From assembly GCA_963843465.1 (NCBI GenBank), contig CAWJKP010000003.1, positions 186,001 through 250,000 on the forward strand: DNA of 64,000 nucleotides, given 5' to 3'. The stretch's first letter is position 1. Each line of letters begins with the position of its first letter. Below are positions 1-8,867 of the stretch, piece by piece. The position numbers and the translations under genes were made by a program. The stretch is from CAWJKP01 sp963843465. GTDB taxonomy: Bacteria > Planctomycetota > Planctomycetia > Pirellulales > Thermoguttaceae. The notes beneath the pieces were generated by a model. That model was not told the origin of the DNA. It worked only from the letters and a program-made list of their open reading frames with translations, and did no database searches.

Positions 1-289
1 GGTGGGCCTTCTTCAGGGCCTCGAAGACCTTCGGGGCGCCTGGGGCGGCGAAGATGTCGCCTACCACGCTGATGTCGAGCATGCCCTCGCCGACGAACCC
101 GCTCAGCGCCGGCTCGTGCCCCGCGCCGCCAAGGGTCACTAGGGCCACCTTGTCCTGGCGCTTCGGCCGGGCACGGACCACCAGTTTGCCGGATTCCAGC
201 TTCACCTTATCGCCGTAGGCCAGGCTGAAGCCTTCCAACAGCTCCGCGGTTAGGTTGCCTGCGTCGTTGATGAACTTCTTCATGACCAT
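1..289 (-). CDS. dhaK: Dihydroxyacetone kinase DhaK-type subunit (N-terminal fragment)
   Basis: The first 96 residues of a DAK1-domain protein, which phosphorylates dihydroxyacetone in the cytosol, using ATP or a PTS-linked partner. The start reads MVMKKFIND, followed by the glycine-rich stretch VTLGGAGHEPALSGFVGEG and GMLDISVVGDIFAAP; both are typical of the DhaK N-terminus, and the conserved GHEPA segment is present. The start at 289 is chosen because AGGTGAG lies 6 bases upstream; an ATG at 283 is the alternative. The gene runs off the left edge, so the C-terminal three quarters, including the substrate-binding histidine region, is not visible. It is divergent from the glycosidase at 446. 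Confidence 0.85.
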   Translation of the reverse strand, partial: MVMKKFINDAGNLTAELLEGFSLAYGDKVKLESGKLVVRARPKRQDKVALVTLGGAGHEPALSGFVGEGMLDISVVGDIFAAPGAPKVFEALKKAH

Positions 290-445
290 GATGCACTCAC
301 CTGGAATGTGCTGTACTCAGCCGCAGCTTACCTGGCCCGGGCCGATTCGTCAAGCAACCGCAAGCACTGGCCGAGCCCGTGGCGCCCTGCGATACTTGTT
401 CTGGATCCCAAGCATCCGACCGTCACGAATCCGGAGCAAGCCGCG

Positions 446-1846
446 ATGACGAAGCGAATCCTGCACCTTGCTGGTTGCCTCGCGCTGACCGCGTCTCTCT
501 GCAGCGTCCTGCGTGCCGACCCGCCGCCTGTCCAGGTGCGAGTGGTGTTCGGCAGGAAACTCGGGCCGATGCACATGGAACGCATGGCGCTGGGGCAGGG
601 CGGGCTGTCGGAAGAACCGATGCTCGCCGACCGCGTGACGGAGATCCGCGCGCTTCGCCCGGGCGTCATCCGGCTCTTCGTGCAAGAGTATTACAACCTC
701 CTGCCGGAGCGGGGGCGGTATCATTTCGACGCGCTCGACCGCATGGTGGACTGCATCCTCAAGGCCGGCGCCAAGCCGCTGATGTGCCTCTGCTTCAAGC
801 CCCGAGTGCTCTTTCCCGAAACCAACGACAGCATCGTGGAGCCGAAGGACTATACCGCGTGGGAGGAGCTGGTCTTCAGCCTCGTGAAGCACTACCGCGA
901 CCGCGGCGCGGGCATCCGCTATTGGGAAGTCGGCAACGAGGTGGACATCGGCGAGAGCGGCGGCACGCCTTATCGGTTCCAGCCGGAGAGCTACGTGCGC
1001 TACTACCGGCACACCACGGCAGCCATCCTCCGCGCCGACCCGGAAGCGCGCGTCGGCGGCCCGGCGCTGGCGAGTGTGCAGTCGCCGATCTTTCCCGCGC
1101 TGTTGGACGCCTGCGCGACGAAGAAAACACCCTTGCACTTCGTCTCGTGGCACCTTTACAACAGCAGCCCCGCCGCGATCCGCGGCACGATCGACTACGC
1201 GTATGGCTTGCTGAAGAGGCATCCCGATCTCCAGCCTGAGACCTTCCTTGACGAGTGGAACATGGACCTGTTCAGCCCGCCGCTCGATCCGCGCTTCCAG
1301 CCTTGCTACGTGGCCGAGACCGTCTGGCAGATGAAGGACGCGGGGCTGGACTGGTCGTGCTACTATCACCTCCGCGATTACTATGTGTCCTACGACACGT
1401 TCTCGAGCTACTTCTCTGCCGGCGGCGCTGCGTTCATGACGCGATGGTGGAACCGACAGCCGCAGTTCGACGGGCTCTTCGACTTCCAGAACCAGATCCG
1501 CCCCGCTTATTTCACCTTCAAGCTGCTCTCGCGCATGGCGGGCGAGCGCCTGCGCGTCAGCTCCACCAGCGACAAGGTCCACGGTTTCGCCACGCACGAC
1601 CCGCAGTTGCAGATGCACAACGTGATGATCTGGAACTTCTCCGGTGGGCCCGTGCAGGTCGAATTGAGCCTGGAAGCGTTGCCTAAAGGAATGCGCGCCC
1701 GGCAGCTCACGCTCGATGCCGCCGGCGCGGGCGGGGAGGAAAACCAGCGCCTCCATCCTGCGCCGCTCCAGACGTTGAAGGCAGGCGACCAAAAGCTCTT
1801 CTTGAGACTCGAACCGTGGGCCATCCACTATTGGTCGCTGGAATAG
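446..1846 (+). CDS. GH39-like secreted glycoside hydrolase
   Basis: A 466-residue (alpha/beta)8-barrel glycosidase resembling GH39 beta-xylosidase / alpha-iduronidase enzymes. The N-terminus (MTKRILHLAGCLALTASLC, then RADPPP) is a signal peptide, so export is expected. WEVGNEVD places the likely acid/base glutamate near residue 165, and FLDEWNMD the likely nucleophile near residue 270, the order and spacing expected of clan GH-A. The frame is open upstream to 308, but the ATG at 446 is preferred: it begins the signal peptide and has GGAG 10 bases before it. The real substrate (plant or host polysaccharide) cannot be read from the sequence. It stands alone, with no polysaccharide-utilisation neighbours. 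Confidence 0.8.
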   Translation: MTKRILHLAGCLALTASLCSVLRADPPPVQVRVVFGRKLGPMHMERMALGQGGLSEEPMLADRVTEIRALRPGVIRLFVQEYYNLLPERGRYHFDALDRMVDCILKAGAKPLMCLCFKPRVLFPETNDSIVEPKDYTAWEELVFSLVKHYRDRGAGIRYWEVGNEVDIGESGGTPYRFQPESYVRYYRHTTAAILRADPEARVGGPALASVQSPIFPALLDACATKKTPLHFVSWHLYNSSPAAIRGTIDYAYGLLKRHPDLQPETFLDEWNMDLFSPPLDPRFQPCYVAETVWQMKDAGLDWSCYYHLRDYYVSYDTFSSYFSAGGAAFMTRWWNRQPQFDGLFDFQNQIRPAYFTFKLLSRMAGERLRVSSTSDKVHGFATHDPQLQMHNVMIWNFSGGPVQVELSLEALPKGMRARQLTLDAAGAGGEENQRLHPAPLQTLKAGDQKLFLRLEPWAIHYWSLE

Positions 1847-1941
1847 CTGCGGCAGCGGGCTTGCAACGCACCCTGCCGCAGGGGTAGTATGGGGCAGGAA
1901 GCATCGTGCGATCGTCGCAACGTCAACGCCGGGAGCGGCTC

Positions 1942-3285
1942 ATGGGTTCTCTGAATGCGGGTTGCATTCGTCTCTTTAACGTGGCGGGGATCACGGTGCT
2001 GTTGCACTGGTCCTGGTTCCTTGTGGCGTTGCTGGAGATCCAGCTACGGCGGGACAAGTACGGCTCGCTGGCCTGGAACGCGGCGGAATACCTGGCCCTG
2101 TTCGGCATCGTGCTGATGCACGAATTCGGGCACGCGCTGGCCTGCCGGCAGGTGGGGGGCAAGGCGGAGCGAATCGTGCTCTGGCCCCTGGGGGGCGTTG
2201 CTTACGTGAATCCGCCGCCACGCCCCGGCGCCCTGCTCTGGAGCATCGCGGCCGGCCCCTTGGTGAATGTGCTGCTGGCGCCGGTCACGATCGGGGCGTG
2301 GATACTGGTTCATTTTGCGTCTCCGCCGGGGCTCCTACACCCCGCGGAAATTTTCTGCACGACGTTGATAGTTATCAACCTGCTCCTGCTGGGTTTCAAC
2401 CTGCTACCGATCTACCCGCTTGACGGCGGGCAGATCCTTTACGCACTGCTTTGGTTCGTGCTGGGCCGTGCCCGCGGCTTGCAGGTGTGCAGCGTGATCG
2501 GCATGATCGGCGGGGCAGCGGGGTTCGTGCTGGCGGTCAGTCAGGGCGAGGTCTGGTGGATTGTGCTGTCGGCGTTCGTCGGCATTCAGGCGCTTTCAGG
2601 ATGGAAGCAAGCCCGGACGCTGCTCTGGTTGCAGCCCGCGGCGGACCATATCGCGCGCGGCATGGCCTTGGTGCGGCAAGGGGCTGCGGCGGAGGCGATC
2701 GCCGAGTGCGACCAAGCCCTCGCGCTGATGCCCGAAGGGCAAAGGGCCCGCGCGGACGCCTACGCCTGTCGCGCGACGGCATGGACCGTGCTGGGTGAGG
2801 ACGCCAAGGCGCTGGTCGACGGCGAGAATGCGATCCGCTTGAACCCGGCTGCCCCTTACTACGTCGTCCGCGGGCTGTCCCATGCCCGACTCAGACACTA
2901 CGCCGCCGCCGAAGCAGACCTCCTCCAATCGCTGGGGCTCGACCGCCAGGGGACGGCCACGCTGAACAACCTGGCGTGGCTCTGGGCGACCTGCCCAGAT
3001 CCCCAGTTCCGCCACGGCGACCGGGCCGTCCAGTACGCCACGGAGGCCTGCGAGTCGACCGGCTGGAAAGAGCCGACGCATCTTGGCACACTCGCCGCCG
3101 CCTTGGCCGAAGCGGGTGATTTCGACAGGGCAATCACCATGCAGCAGACGGCCCTGGAAAACCCGGAGTATCAACGGCAGCATGGCGCAGGCTTACGAAC
3201 GAATTCGGCTCTACCGAGCGGGAAAGCCTTACCGGGAAGGGCCGGGAGCGAATTGCGAGATCCCGTAGGTTATGCTTTAGCATAA
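1942..3285 (+). CDS. Site-2-protease-like M50 metallopeptidase with TPR tail, frame-broken near its C-terminus
   Basis: An integral-membrane zinc peptidase. The HEFGH zinc motif is at residues 60-64, and PIYPLDGGQI near residue 161 supplies the third zinc ligand. About six hydrophobic segments fill residues 10-220, and a TPR-like region follows (residues 230-410: GMALVRQGAAAEAIAECDQAL and similar helices). The ATG at 1942 has GGGAGCGG 4 bases upstream; a GTG at 1906 is possible but lacks a good site. After about 3170 the encoded tail turns odd, while the neighbouring frame reads MAQAYERIRLYRAGKPYRE, the usual end of such TPR proteins, stopping at 3268. A single-base indel at 3165-3185 therefore probably changes the last 35 residues. 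Confidence 0.85.
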   Translation: MGSLNAGCIRLFNVAGITVLLHWSWFLVALLEIQLRRDKYGSLAWNAAEYLALFGIVLMHEFGHALACRQVGGKAERIVLWPLGGVAYVNPPPRPGALLWSIAAGPLVNVLLAPVTIGAWILVHFASPPGLLHPAEIFCTTLIVINLLLLGFNLLPIYPLDGGQILYALLWFVLGRARGLQVCSVIGMIGGAAGFVLAVSQGEVWWIVLSAFVGIQALSGWKQARTLLWLQPAADHIARGMALVRQGAAAEAIAECDQALALMPEGQRARADAYACRATAWTVLGEDAKALVDGENAIRLNPAAPYYVVRGLSHARLRHYAAAEADLLQSLGLDRQGTATLNNLAWLWATCPDPQFRHGDRAVQYATEACESTGWKEPTHLGTLAAALAEAGDFDRAITMQQTALENPEYQRQHGAGLRTNSALPSGKALPGRAGSELRDPVGYALA

Positions 3286-3437
3286 CGCAACATCTTATGG
3301 AGTAAGGTGTTATGCCAAAGCACAACCCAGGCGATTTGCGGGAGTCGTAGGGTGGGACCAGGCCGCCTTGGCGGCTGCCGGCCCACCAGCGGGACCGGTG
3401 GGCCGGCGCCCGCGACCGCGAGCTTGTCCCACCCTAC
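3270..3437. repeat. Palindromes downstream of the M50 gene
   Basis: TTATGC/GCATAA with a 4-base loop (3270-3285) overlaps the M50 stop and could act as a weak terminator. It is followed by a nested inverted repeat: GTAGGGTGGGA (3347-3357) pairs with TCCCACCCTAC (3427-3437), and inside it GCCGGCCCACC (3377-3387) pairs with GGTGGGCCGGC (3397-3407). The outer arms belong to the GTAGGG[CT]GGG family found again at 48755, 49400 and 58873. The remaining bases up to rpsU at 3581 hold no gene. Confidence 0.8.
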
Positions 3438-3580
3438 CCGTTTCGGTCTCCCTACCGATCCCGCTCCGCCCTGCCGATCTAATCTAGTAAGCTCTTGGGA
3501 GACTCCCTTTTATTTCTCCCGTGAATAGGCTAGAGTAACCTGTTCGGATAGGCAATGCGGCAACCCAACCGGTGGAGCAT

Positions 3581-3769
3581 ATGGTCAAAATGATGTTGAG
3601 GGATCGGGAATCGATCCAAGAGGCGGTGCGTCGTTTCCGTAAGTTGGTGGAGCGGTCCGGGCTCAAGAAAGAGATGCGGAAACGCGAGCGTTACGAAAAG
3701 CCGAGCACGACCAAGCGGCGTGCGAAACTGCGTGCCGAACGGCGGGCCAAGTCGGCGCGGTTGCCGTAG
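3581..3769 (+). CDS. rpsU: 30S ribosomal protein S21
   Basis: A 62-residue basic protein of the small ribosomal subunit. It matches bS21 over its whole length: DRESIQEAVRRFRKLVERSG at residues 7-26, then KKEMRKRERYEKPS, and a Lys/Arg-rich tail ending SARLP. The ATG at 3581 gives the canonical MVKMM start; a GTG three codons upstream is part of the GGTGGAG ribosome-binding sequence and is not preferred. It is a single-gene unit; the ThuA-like gene converges on it 10 bases downstream. Confidence 0.97.
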   Translation: MVKMMLRDRESIQEAVRRFRKLVERSGLKKEMRKRERYEKPSTTKRRAKLRAERRAKSARLP

Positions 3770-3779
3770 ATCCTCAACG

Positions 3780-4607
3780 TCAGTCGTCCAAGAGCACCTT
3801 CTTCGCCGGCTTCAGGTGGGTCTCGTCGAGCTTGTCGACGGCCCAGAGCAAGCCGCGGGTGACGAGGTCCAGGTAGCGTGGGTCCTGGACCGTCTGGTTC
3901 TGGTGGCCGAGCGTCGTGCCGAAAACGCGGGCCTTGCCGTGGTAGAGGTTCGTCCAGACGACGGCGAAGTCGTTCTTCCCCTGGGTGCCGCGGGCCAGCA
4001 AATGCGCGGTCGCCAACAGGTGGCCGGCGCTGTTGTTGTAAAGCTCCTCGTTGATCGTCGTCCAGTCTTCGAGGGTCCTGGTGATCGGGTTCTGCTTGTC
4101 GACGAAGCGGATGGCGATCGGCGCCTGGGCGCCGTGGCCCGTGCTGGGCAGGCCGGTGAACTCGAACCAGGGCGTCGACTTGGGGAAGCCCTCGCTGCGG
4201 TAGCAGTGCATAGCGCAGTGCAGGACCACGCCCGGCAGGCCCTCCCGGTGCGGCTTGAGGATGCCGTCGATGACCGCCAAGTCCTTCACGTCGGACGAGC
4301 ACTCATCGTGGACGACGACGTCGAACGTTTTCGCCCAATCGGCCGCGTCGTAGACCGGATTCTTATGGCTGGTGCTGCCGTCAGTATCGTAGGCGATCTT
4401 CCATTGGACGTTGGCGCGGGCGGAGATGCCCTTGGTGAGGATCTCCTTCTGGTTGCGGTAGTCGTGGCAACACCCGCCGATGACCAGTAGGGCGCGGATG
4501 GGCTTGTCGTCGGCGCGGGCGGCGCGGGTCTGGGCCAGTGCGATCGGCGAAACGAGCAACAGTGCGAGGATCAACGTGACGGGCGTGCGGAGCGTTTGGT
4601 GGGTCAT
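3780..4607 (-). CDS. Secreted ThuA-like domain protein
   Basis: A 275-residue protein with a signal peptide (TPVTLILALLLVSPIALAQT, then RAARAD) and one ThuA (trehalose-utilisation-like, class I glutamine amidotransferase-like fold) domain. ThuA features are ALLVIGGCCHDY at the first strand, VVHDECSSD, GVVLHCAMHCYR, and TLGHQNQTVQDPRYLDLVTR near the end. Such proteins are abundant and secreted in planctomycetes; the reaction is not established. The ATG at 4607 is preceded by GGAGAAG 6 bases upstream; an in-frame ATG at 4661 would precede the signal peptide and is rejected. Converges with rpsU. Confidence 0.85.
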   Translation of the reverse strand: MTHQTLRTPVTLILALLLVSPIALAQTRAARADDKPIRALLVIGGCCHDYRNQKEILTKGISARANVQWKIAYDTDGSTSHKNPVYDAADWAKTFDVVVHDECSSDVKDLAVIDGILKPHREGLPGVVLHCAMHCYRSEGFPKSTPWFEFTGLPSTGHGAQAPIAIRFVDKQNPITRTLEDWTTINEELYNNSAGHLLATAHLLARGTQGKNDFAVVWTNLYHGKARVFGTTLGHQNQTVQDPRYLDLVTRGLLWAVDKLDETHLKPAKKVLLDD

Positions 4608-4740
4608 CGAGGCTTCTCCATGGCCGGCGCGCGGCCGGCGGTTGCAAGGAAGGAAAGACATGCTTGTGAGTTTACTTGCGGCGCGCTTGAATACAAGAGG
4701 CTCTTGCTGTTCTAGGTCCAGACCTAGAGGGGCCGCTGAC

Positions 4741-4792
4741 GCTCGTAGTCCCGCCTTTAGGCGGAATGCCGCCTAAAGGCGGGACTACGAGC
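4741..4792. repeat. Perfect 24-bp stem palindrome
   Basis: A perfect inverted repeat with arms 4741-4764 and 4769-4792 and a 4-base loop; the arm contains GTAGTCCCGCCTTTAGGCGG. A degenerate copy lies at 50952-51005. A smaller hairpin, TCTAGGTC/GACCTAGA, lies just before it at about 4711-4728. The remainder of 4608-4999 holds no supportable gene. Confidence 0.9.
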
Positions 4793-4999
4793 GGGCGTTC
4801 TACGACTCTTGCACCCAGGACGAGAAGAGCCATACATTGAGCACAGCGGAAATCTTGATTCCGCCGGACGGGTCTGGATTTATGACCATAATGGGTGGTG
4901 CCATGCGGGGGCGAGGGTCCTTGCTACCGGGACGCGGGGGGAGAACAATTGCGGCGAGGGGAGGCAGGACAGGTCTTGGTCAAACCGGAGTAGCTAGCG

Positions 5000-5425
5000 A
5001 TGACTGACCCGAAACCCGTGTTGCCGGAGCCGGACCGAACAACCGGCGGCGAGAGAACGCCGAGTGGGCGGCCCGAGCGGGCGTTGACCCAAGAGGGTCT
5101 TGCGGAAGTGCTGTTGCGGATCCTTGGCGTCGTCCTCGTAGCGCGCGGGATCATTTTGAGCGTCGGGACGGCCGTCAACCTGCTGGTTCTATGGTCCAGC
5201 TACGGCCTCGACTTCGGATTACGGTATAACCAATGGGAATGCTTGGTTGCCCCCGGCGCCGAGTTGATTATTGGCATCTATTTTCTCGTCGGCGGACAAT
5301 GGGTCTACGAAAAGGTATTGACCCCCATTTTCCGCAGTTGCCCCGAGGATGCGATGCAGGAGACGCAAGAAGACGGCCCCGAAGGGGCGCGACTCGATAG
5401 CCCAGGGCGCAGCCCTGGGAGGTGA
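5000..5425 (+). CDS. Small two-TM membrane protein, repeat-derived C-terminus
   Basis: A 141-residue protein of unknown function. A hydrophilic N-terminus (1-35) is followed by two hydrophobic stretches (about 38-62, LLRILGVVLVARGIILSV; and about 80-100, LIIGIYFLVGG), so it probably sits in a membrane. The ATG has GGAG about 9 bases upstream. The last ~16 codons (PEGARLDSPGRSPGR) are encoded by the left arm of the palindromic repeat at 5377-5573, so the natural C-terminus was probably replaced or extended by a repeat insertion. No family recognised. Confidence 0.6.
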   Translation: MTDPKPVLPEPDRTTGGERTPSGRPERALTQEGLAEVLLRILGVVLVARGIILSVGTAVNLLVLWSSYGLDFGLRYNQWECLVAPGAELIIGIYFLVGGQWVYEKVLTPIFRSCPEDAMQETQEDGPEGARLDSPGRSPGR

Positions 5426-5573
5426 TGTTCACAGGTCGTTGTAGCCCTGAAAGGGCGTGACAACCGCGCAGCCGGGCTGGGCCTGTTACGCCCCGGTGGG
5501 GCTTGCAGCGATGATGGAGACCTGGTACCCAGGGCGTTGCCCTGGGCTATCGAGTCGCGCCCCTTCCGGGCTG
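5377..5573. repeat. Long palindromic element (arms 5377-5408 and 5541-5573)
   Basis: The arms carry GGGGCGCGACTCGATAGCCC and its reverse complement, and each contains a CCCAGGGC-type inner hairpin. The ~130 bases between them hold a further GC-rich inverted segment (CCCTGAAAGGGC, GCCCCGGTGGGGC). The left arm supplies the last codons of the gene at 5000. This looks like a non-autonomous palindromic repeat, not a gene. Confidence 0.75.
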
Positions 5574-5656
5574 AGTACGAAGCCGTTTTCCGCAAAGTCC
5601 ACGCAAAGCTCTGCCAATCTGGTCGCTCCTTAGCCACAAACGAGAGGATAGCGCGT

Positions 5657-6364
5657 ATGAGAAGCGATGCTATGCAGCGCCGGGCGTTTCTGGGTTCGGC
5701 TTGTGGGACGCTGGGCCTCCTGGCGACGGCCGGCGGCACGGCGGCGGCTGAGGCGACCGCGGGCCGCAAAGTGCCGGCCGATCTCCAGGCCGCCCGCGAC
5801 AAGCTAAGGGCCGAGATGGAAACTCGCCTGGGAATCGCCGTGCCCCACGTCGACGGCGAGTTCCTGCGTCTGATGGTCCACGCGACCGCCGCCCAGAAGG
5901 TGCTCGAAGTGGGCACCTACCGCGGGTACTCGGGCATTTGGCTGGGACTCGGACTGGAGCAGACCGGCGGCCGGCTGATCACCATCGACATCGACCCGGC
6001 GCGGGTCAGGGAGTCCCGCGGCAATTTCCAGAGAGCGGGCCTGGCCGAGCGGATCACCGTACTGGAGGGCGACGCCCACCAGGTGGCCAAGACCGTCGAT
6101 GGTCCGCTGGACCTGGTCTTCCTCGACGCCGAGAAGGGCAACGAGGTGGACTACTTCCACACGATCTTCCCCAAGCTGCGGCCCGGCGGCTTCATCCTGC
6201 TGCACAACGCCATCAGCTCGAAGAAGGTCATGCAGCCCTACTTCGACCTGGTCTCCAAGCACGCGGAGATTCTCCACGTGATTCTCAGCCTGTCGATGAA
6301 GGACGGGTTCTCGGTCAGCTTCCGCAAACTCAGGCCAGGAGCATGGCCAGCAGTCCGATCATGA
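5657..6364 (+). CDS. Class I SAM-dependent O-methyltransferase (family 3) with Tat-like signal
   Basis: A 235-residue protein. MQRRAFLGSACGTLGLLAT is a twin-arginine-like signal peptide, unusual for this cytosolic fold and suggesting export in folded form. The methyltransferase core follows: VLEVGTYRGYSGIWLG (SAM motif I), ITIDIDPARV (motif II, acidic end of beta 2), DLVFLDAEKGNEVDYF (motif IV with catalytic and metal-binding Asp), GGFILLHNAI. It resembles catechol/caffeoyl-CoA O-methyltransferases; the substrate is unknown. ATG at 5657 has GAGAGGA about 6 bases upstream; ATG at 5672 is the alternative. Its last 35 bases overlap the opposing DUF1614 gene. Confidence 0.85.
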   Translation: MRSDAMQRRAFLGSACGTLGLLATAGGTAAAEATAGRKVPADLQAARDKLRAEMETRLGIAVPHVDGEFLRLMVHATAAQKVLEVGTYRGYSGIWLGLGLEQTGGRLITIDIDPARVRESRGNFQRAGLAERITVLEGDAHQVAKTVDGPLDLVFLDAEKGNEVDYFHTIFPKLRPGGFILLHNAISSKKVMQPYFDLVSKHAEILHVILSLSMKDGFSVSFRKLRPGAWPAVRS

Positions 6365-7013
6365 AGATGCCGTCGAAGGTGCCGGCTCCGCCGATGGAAG
6401 CGACGGGCGCGTGCATGCCTTGCAAGGCGCCCAGGTGCAGCAGGTCGGCGCCGATCAGCGTGCCCAACGTGCCGGCGATGTAGGCCAGCGGTGCGGCTGC
6501 TTCCGGCGCCAGCAGCAGGGCCACCAGCGCGGTGATGAGCGGTGGAAGAAGGACCGGCACGGTGATCCCCACGCCCTCGGTCGGCTTGGCCATCCAGAAC
6601 AGCACGGCGGAGACGATGGCCACGCCCGCCAGGCCCGGAAGGTAGAGCCGATGCTTGATGAGCAGGTAGATGGAAAGCAGGGCGGGAATAATGGCCCCGC
6701 CGAGGTTCAGCGCCACGGTCGTGCCCTTGGTTTGCCGCACGACCGGGACGACATAGCGGATGCCGAAGCTTTGCACCTCGACCCCCGAAAGCACCCGCTC
6801 CCCGGGGATCTGGGCCACCGGGATATTGACGTAGCTGCCCACCAGCGAGAGGAAGAGCAAAAGGAAGACCCCGCGACGGCTGATCCCCATTTTTTCGGAG
6901 GCGTAGCTTACCACGCCAAACTCGATCAGCGCGACCGCGGCGATCAACAGCACCACCAGCGCCAGGAAGAACAAGGGGGCCAGCGGCAGAAAGTGATAGC
7001 TGGAAGGTTCCAT
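6330..7013 (-). CDS. DUF1614 family membrane protein
   Basis: A 227-residue, very hydrophobic protein with about seven membrane segments. SYVNIPVAQIPGERVLSG, ALNLGGAIIPALLSIYLL, and the glycine-rich end (APLAYIAGTLGTLIGADLL; MHAPVASIGGAGTFDGIFM) are characteristic of the DUF1614 family, whose biochemical role is unknown. The start at 7013 gives a short N-terminus before the first membrane span. Tail-to-tail with the O-methyltransferase, overlapping it by 35 bases. Confidence 0.85.
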   Translation of the reverse strand: MEPSSYHFLPLAPLFFLALVVLLIAAVALIEFGVVSYASEKMGISRRGVFLLLFLSLVGSYVNIPVAQIPGERVLSGVEVQSFGIRYVVPVVRQTKGTTVALNLGGAIIPALLSIYLLIKHRLYLPGLAGVAIVSAVLFWMAKPTEGVGITVPVLLPPLITALVALLLAPEAAAPLAYIAGTLGTLIGADLLHLGALQGMHAPVASIGGAGTFDGIFMIGLLAMLLA

Positions 7014-7034
7014 CGGAGAGGCTCCAGGGAGTTT

Positions 7035-7090
7035 GTAGCGGGCACACGCCGTGTGCCGTCCGCCCGTTACGGCACACGGCGTGTGCCTAC
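7035..7090. repeat. GGCACACGGCGTGTGCC palindromic repeat
   Basis: Inverted copies GGCACACGCCGTGTGCCGT (7041-7059) and ACGGCACACGGCGTGTGCC (7069-7087), each itself a palindrome, bounded by GTAG and CTAC. It lies between the polyprenyl synthase stop and the DUF1614 start, where it could fold into a stable hairpin. Confidence 0.8.
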
Positions 7091-7103
7091 TACTTTTGCT
7101 AAG

Positions 7104-8033
7104 TCACGCCTGGCGGGTAACCACGAACTCGGCAACGCCGCGCAGCGAATCGACGGCAGCAGAAGCCGGCAGGATCTCCAGCTCGCGGATGGCGCATTGG
7201 ACGCATCCCTTGGCCTTCTCGCGCGAGTAGACGATCGCGTCGGAGCGATCCAGCCACCGCCTCAAGCCGGCCGATCCGGCACGATCGGGCTGGGAGACCA
7301 ACGAGAGGATCTCCGCCCGATCCTCGGCCTCCGATTGGCTCAACAGCCGGATCAACGGCAACGTCGGCTTCTGTTTGAGCACGTCGGTCCCCAGCGACTT
7401 GCCCGCCTGGGCCTCGTCGCCCAGCACGTCCAGCAGGTCGTCGACGATCTGGAAGGCGACGCCGAGTTGATGCCCGAAGCGAGTCAGCGCTTCCTGGATT
7501 TCCACCCCGGCGCCCGCGTAATGCGACCCGAGCCGGCAGCAGCAGGCGCAGAGCGCGGCCGTCTTGTCGGCGATGATCTCCAGGTAACAGGACTCGCTGA
7601 GATCGAAGTCGCCCCGAGTGGCCACCTGCCGCAACTCCCCCTGACACATGGCGCGGCAGGCTTCGCTGATCGCCTGAACGGCGTACATCGTGTCCAAGGA
7701 GCTGATCAGCCTGACCGCCAGGCTGAAAAGGTAGTCGCCCAACAGCACGCTGGTCTCGTTGTTCCAGCGGGCGTTGACCGTCTCCAGGTGCCGGCGGATG
7801 GTGGCCTCGTCCAGCACGTCGTCGTGGACCAGCGTGGCCGTGTGGATCAATTCGACCGCCGCCGCCAGCGGGCGGTGGGCCGGCCGGAGCCCGCCGCAGG
7901 CCATGCCGCAAAGCAGCACCAGGGCCGGCCGGAGCCGCTTCCCGCCCAGCCGGAATCCGTGCTTCGCCAGCCGATCGATGAAGGGAAAATCGCTGAACAA
8001 CTCCGCCCGGAGCAGGTCCTCCACCTGGTCCAA
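7104..8033 (-). CDS. Polyprenyl synthetase (trans-isoprenyl diphosphate synthase)
   Basis: Condenses isopentenyl diphosphate with an allylic diphosphate to make a polyprenyl diphosphate, probably for quinones. Seen: GGKRLRPALVLL (residues 30-41), the first Asp-rich motif DDVLD (71-75), the chain-length/allylic region ELIHTATLVH, and the second motif DDLLD (198-202). The annotated start is a TTG; the residues just upstream in the same frame (AYAPIREDLDQ) match the conserved family N-terminus, so the true start is farther up, but no ATG or GTG occurs before an in-frame stop. An ATT at 8108 (AGGA about 4 bases upstream) or a frameshift must be considered. About 310 residues, somewhat short of the usual 320-330. 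Confidence 0.9.
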   Translation of the reverse strand: MDQVEDLLRAELFSDFPFIDRLAKHGFRLGGKRLRPALVLLCGMACGGLRPAHRPLAAAVELIHTATLVHDDVLDEATIRRHLETVNARWNNETSVLLGDYLFSLAVRLISSLDTMYAVQAISEACRAMCQGELRQVATRGDFDLSESCYLEIIADKTAALCACCCRLGSHYAGAGVEIQEALTRFGHQLGVAFQIVDDLLDVLGDEAQAGKSLGTDVLKQKPTLPLIRLLSQSEAEDRAEILSLVSQPDRAGSAGLRRWLDRSDAIVYSREKAKGCVQCAIRELEILPASAAVDSLRGVAEFVVTRQA

Positions 8034-8108
8034 ATCCTCCCGGATCGGCGCGTAGGCGCCTGTAGCTCGTGGGGCGCCCTGGGGTTCCGCATCACTTGGC
8101 TCATCAAT

Positions 8109-8867
8109 CGTTTCCTGGCCGTCAAAGCAAAACTATATCTTAACGTAGAGACAGCCGTTTGTGGTAGGCGGTCTGCCCCCAAAGAGATTGTCGAAATTCT
8201 AGCACCTCCGCCAACCAAACCCCCTGACAAGAGCGGCTGGCAACGACCCGGCCAACGCGGATTGCCGGCGAAATCTGCTGCAGATCCGCACGCCGATGGG
8301 AAAAGACACCAAAACGGCAGCCCGGAAGGGGGGCCGCCAGCGCCCGTCCCATCCGACGACCGTCACACGGGCCTCCTACCAGAAGATTATAATGGCTCGG
8401 GAGGCATGGGTGGTTTGTCATTCTAACTCCTAACTCCTGGCTCCTAACTTTTGACGAATCTGCGGATTGTAAGGGTTAGTTCAAGTTTTCAGGTGGTAGG
8501 GGCCGATAAGAGGTGCCAGTCGTCAGCGGCGCGCTTTTCAGTCCGCGCCCCGCTGGCGGCGGCGGTGGCTGGGTCTTATTCCGTTAGTCGTTGGCAAGCA
8601 AGGACTTACGGAACCAGGACTGGAAGCGGACCCGGCCCGCAGAGGCTAAGATCTTTGACAATAAGGACTTACTGAGACACAGCTCGTCACGGCTGGTGGT
8701 ACGTCTTACAGGCGTCCTACGCAGCCGCGGCACGAGAAAACGTTCTGGAATGGCCGTGATTGATCTTGACTGTACTCGTTATGGCACCTACACTTGGAGC
8801 GATACTGGGTTGTTGAGCGGGTCTGCCGGTGGTGAAGCCCAGCGAGATCCAAGGGGAGAATGAAGCT
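8109..8867. other. Gene-poor stretch upstream of the HU-like gene
   Basis: No convincing coding sequence on either strand. It contains an 'aactcctaactcctggctcctaact'-type degenerate direct repeat near 8425-8449 (also echoed at about 60830) and two copies of AAGGACTTAC (8603-8612, 8662-8671), a ten-mer also present inside the 176-bp MITEs at 27860 and 33236. Promoter elements for the HU-like gene presumably lie in the last 150 bases but no clear -35/-10 pair could be defended. Confidence 0.5.

Noticed and set aside
350..1828. A 492-codon open frame on the minus strand opposite the glycosidase
   Set aside because: Antisense shadow of a GC-rich gene; residues are Arg/Val/His-rich without any motif, and no start region is credible.
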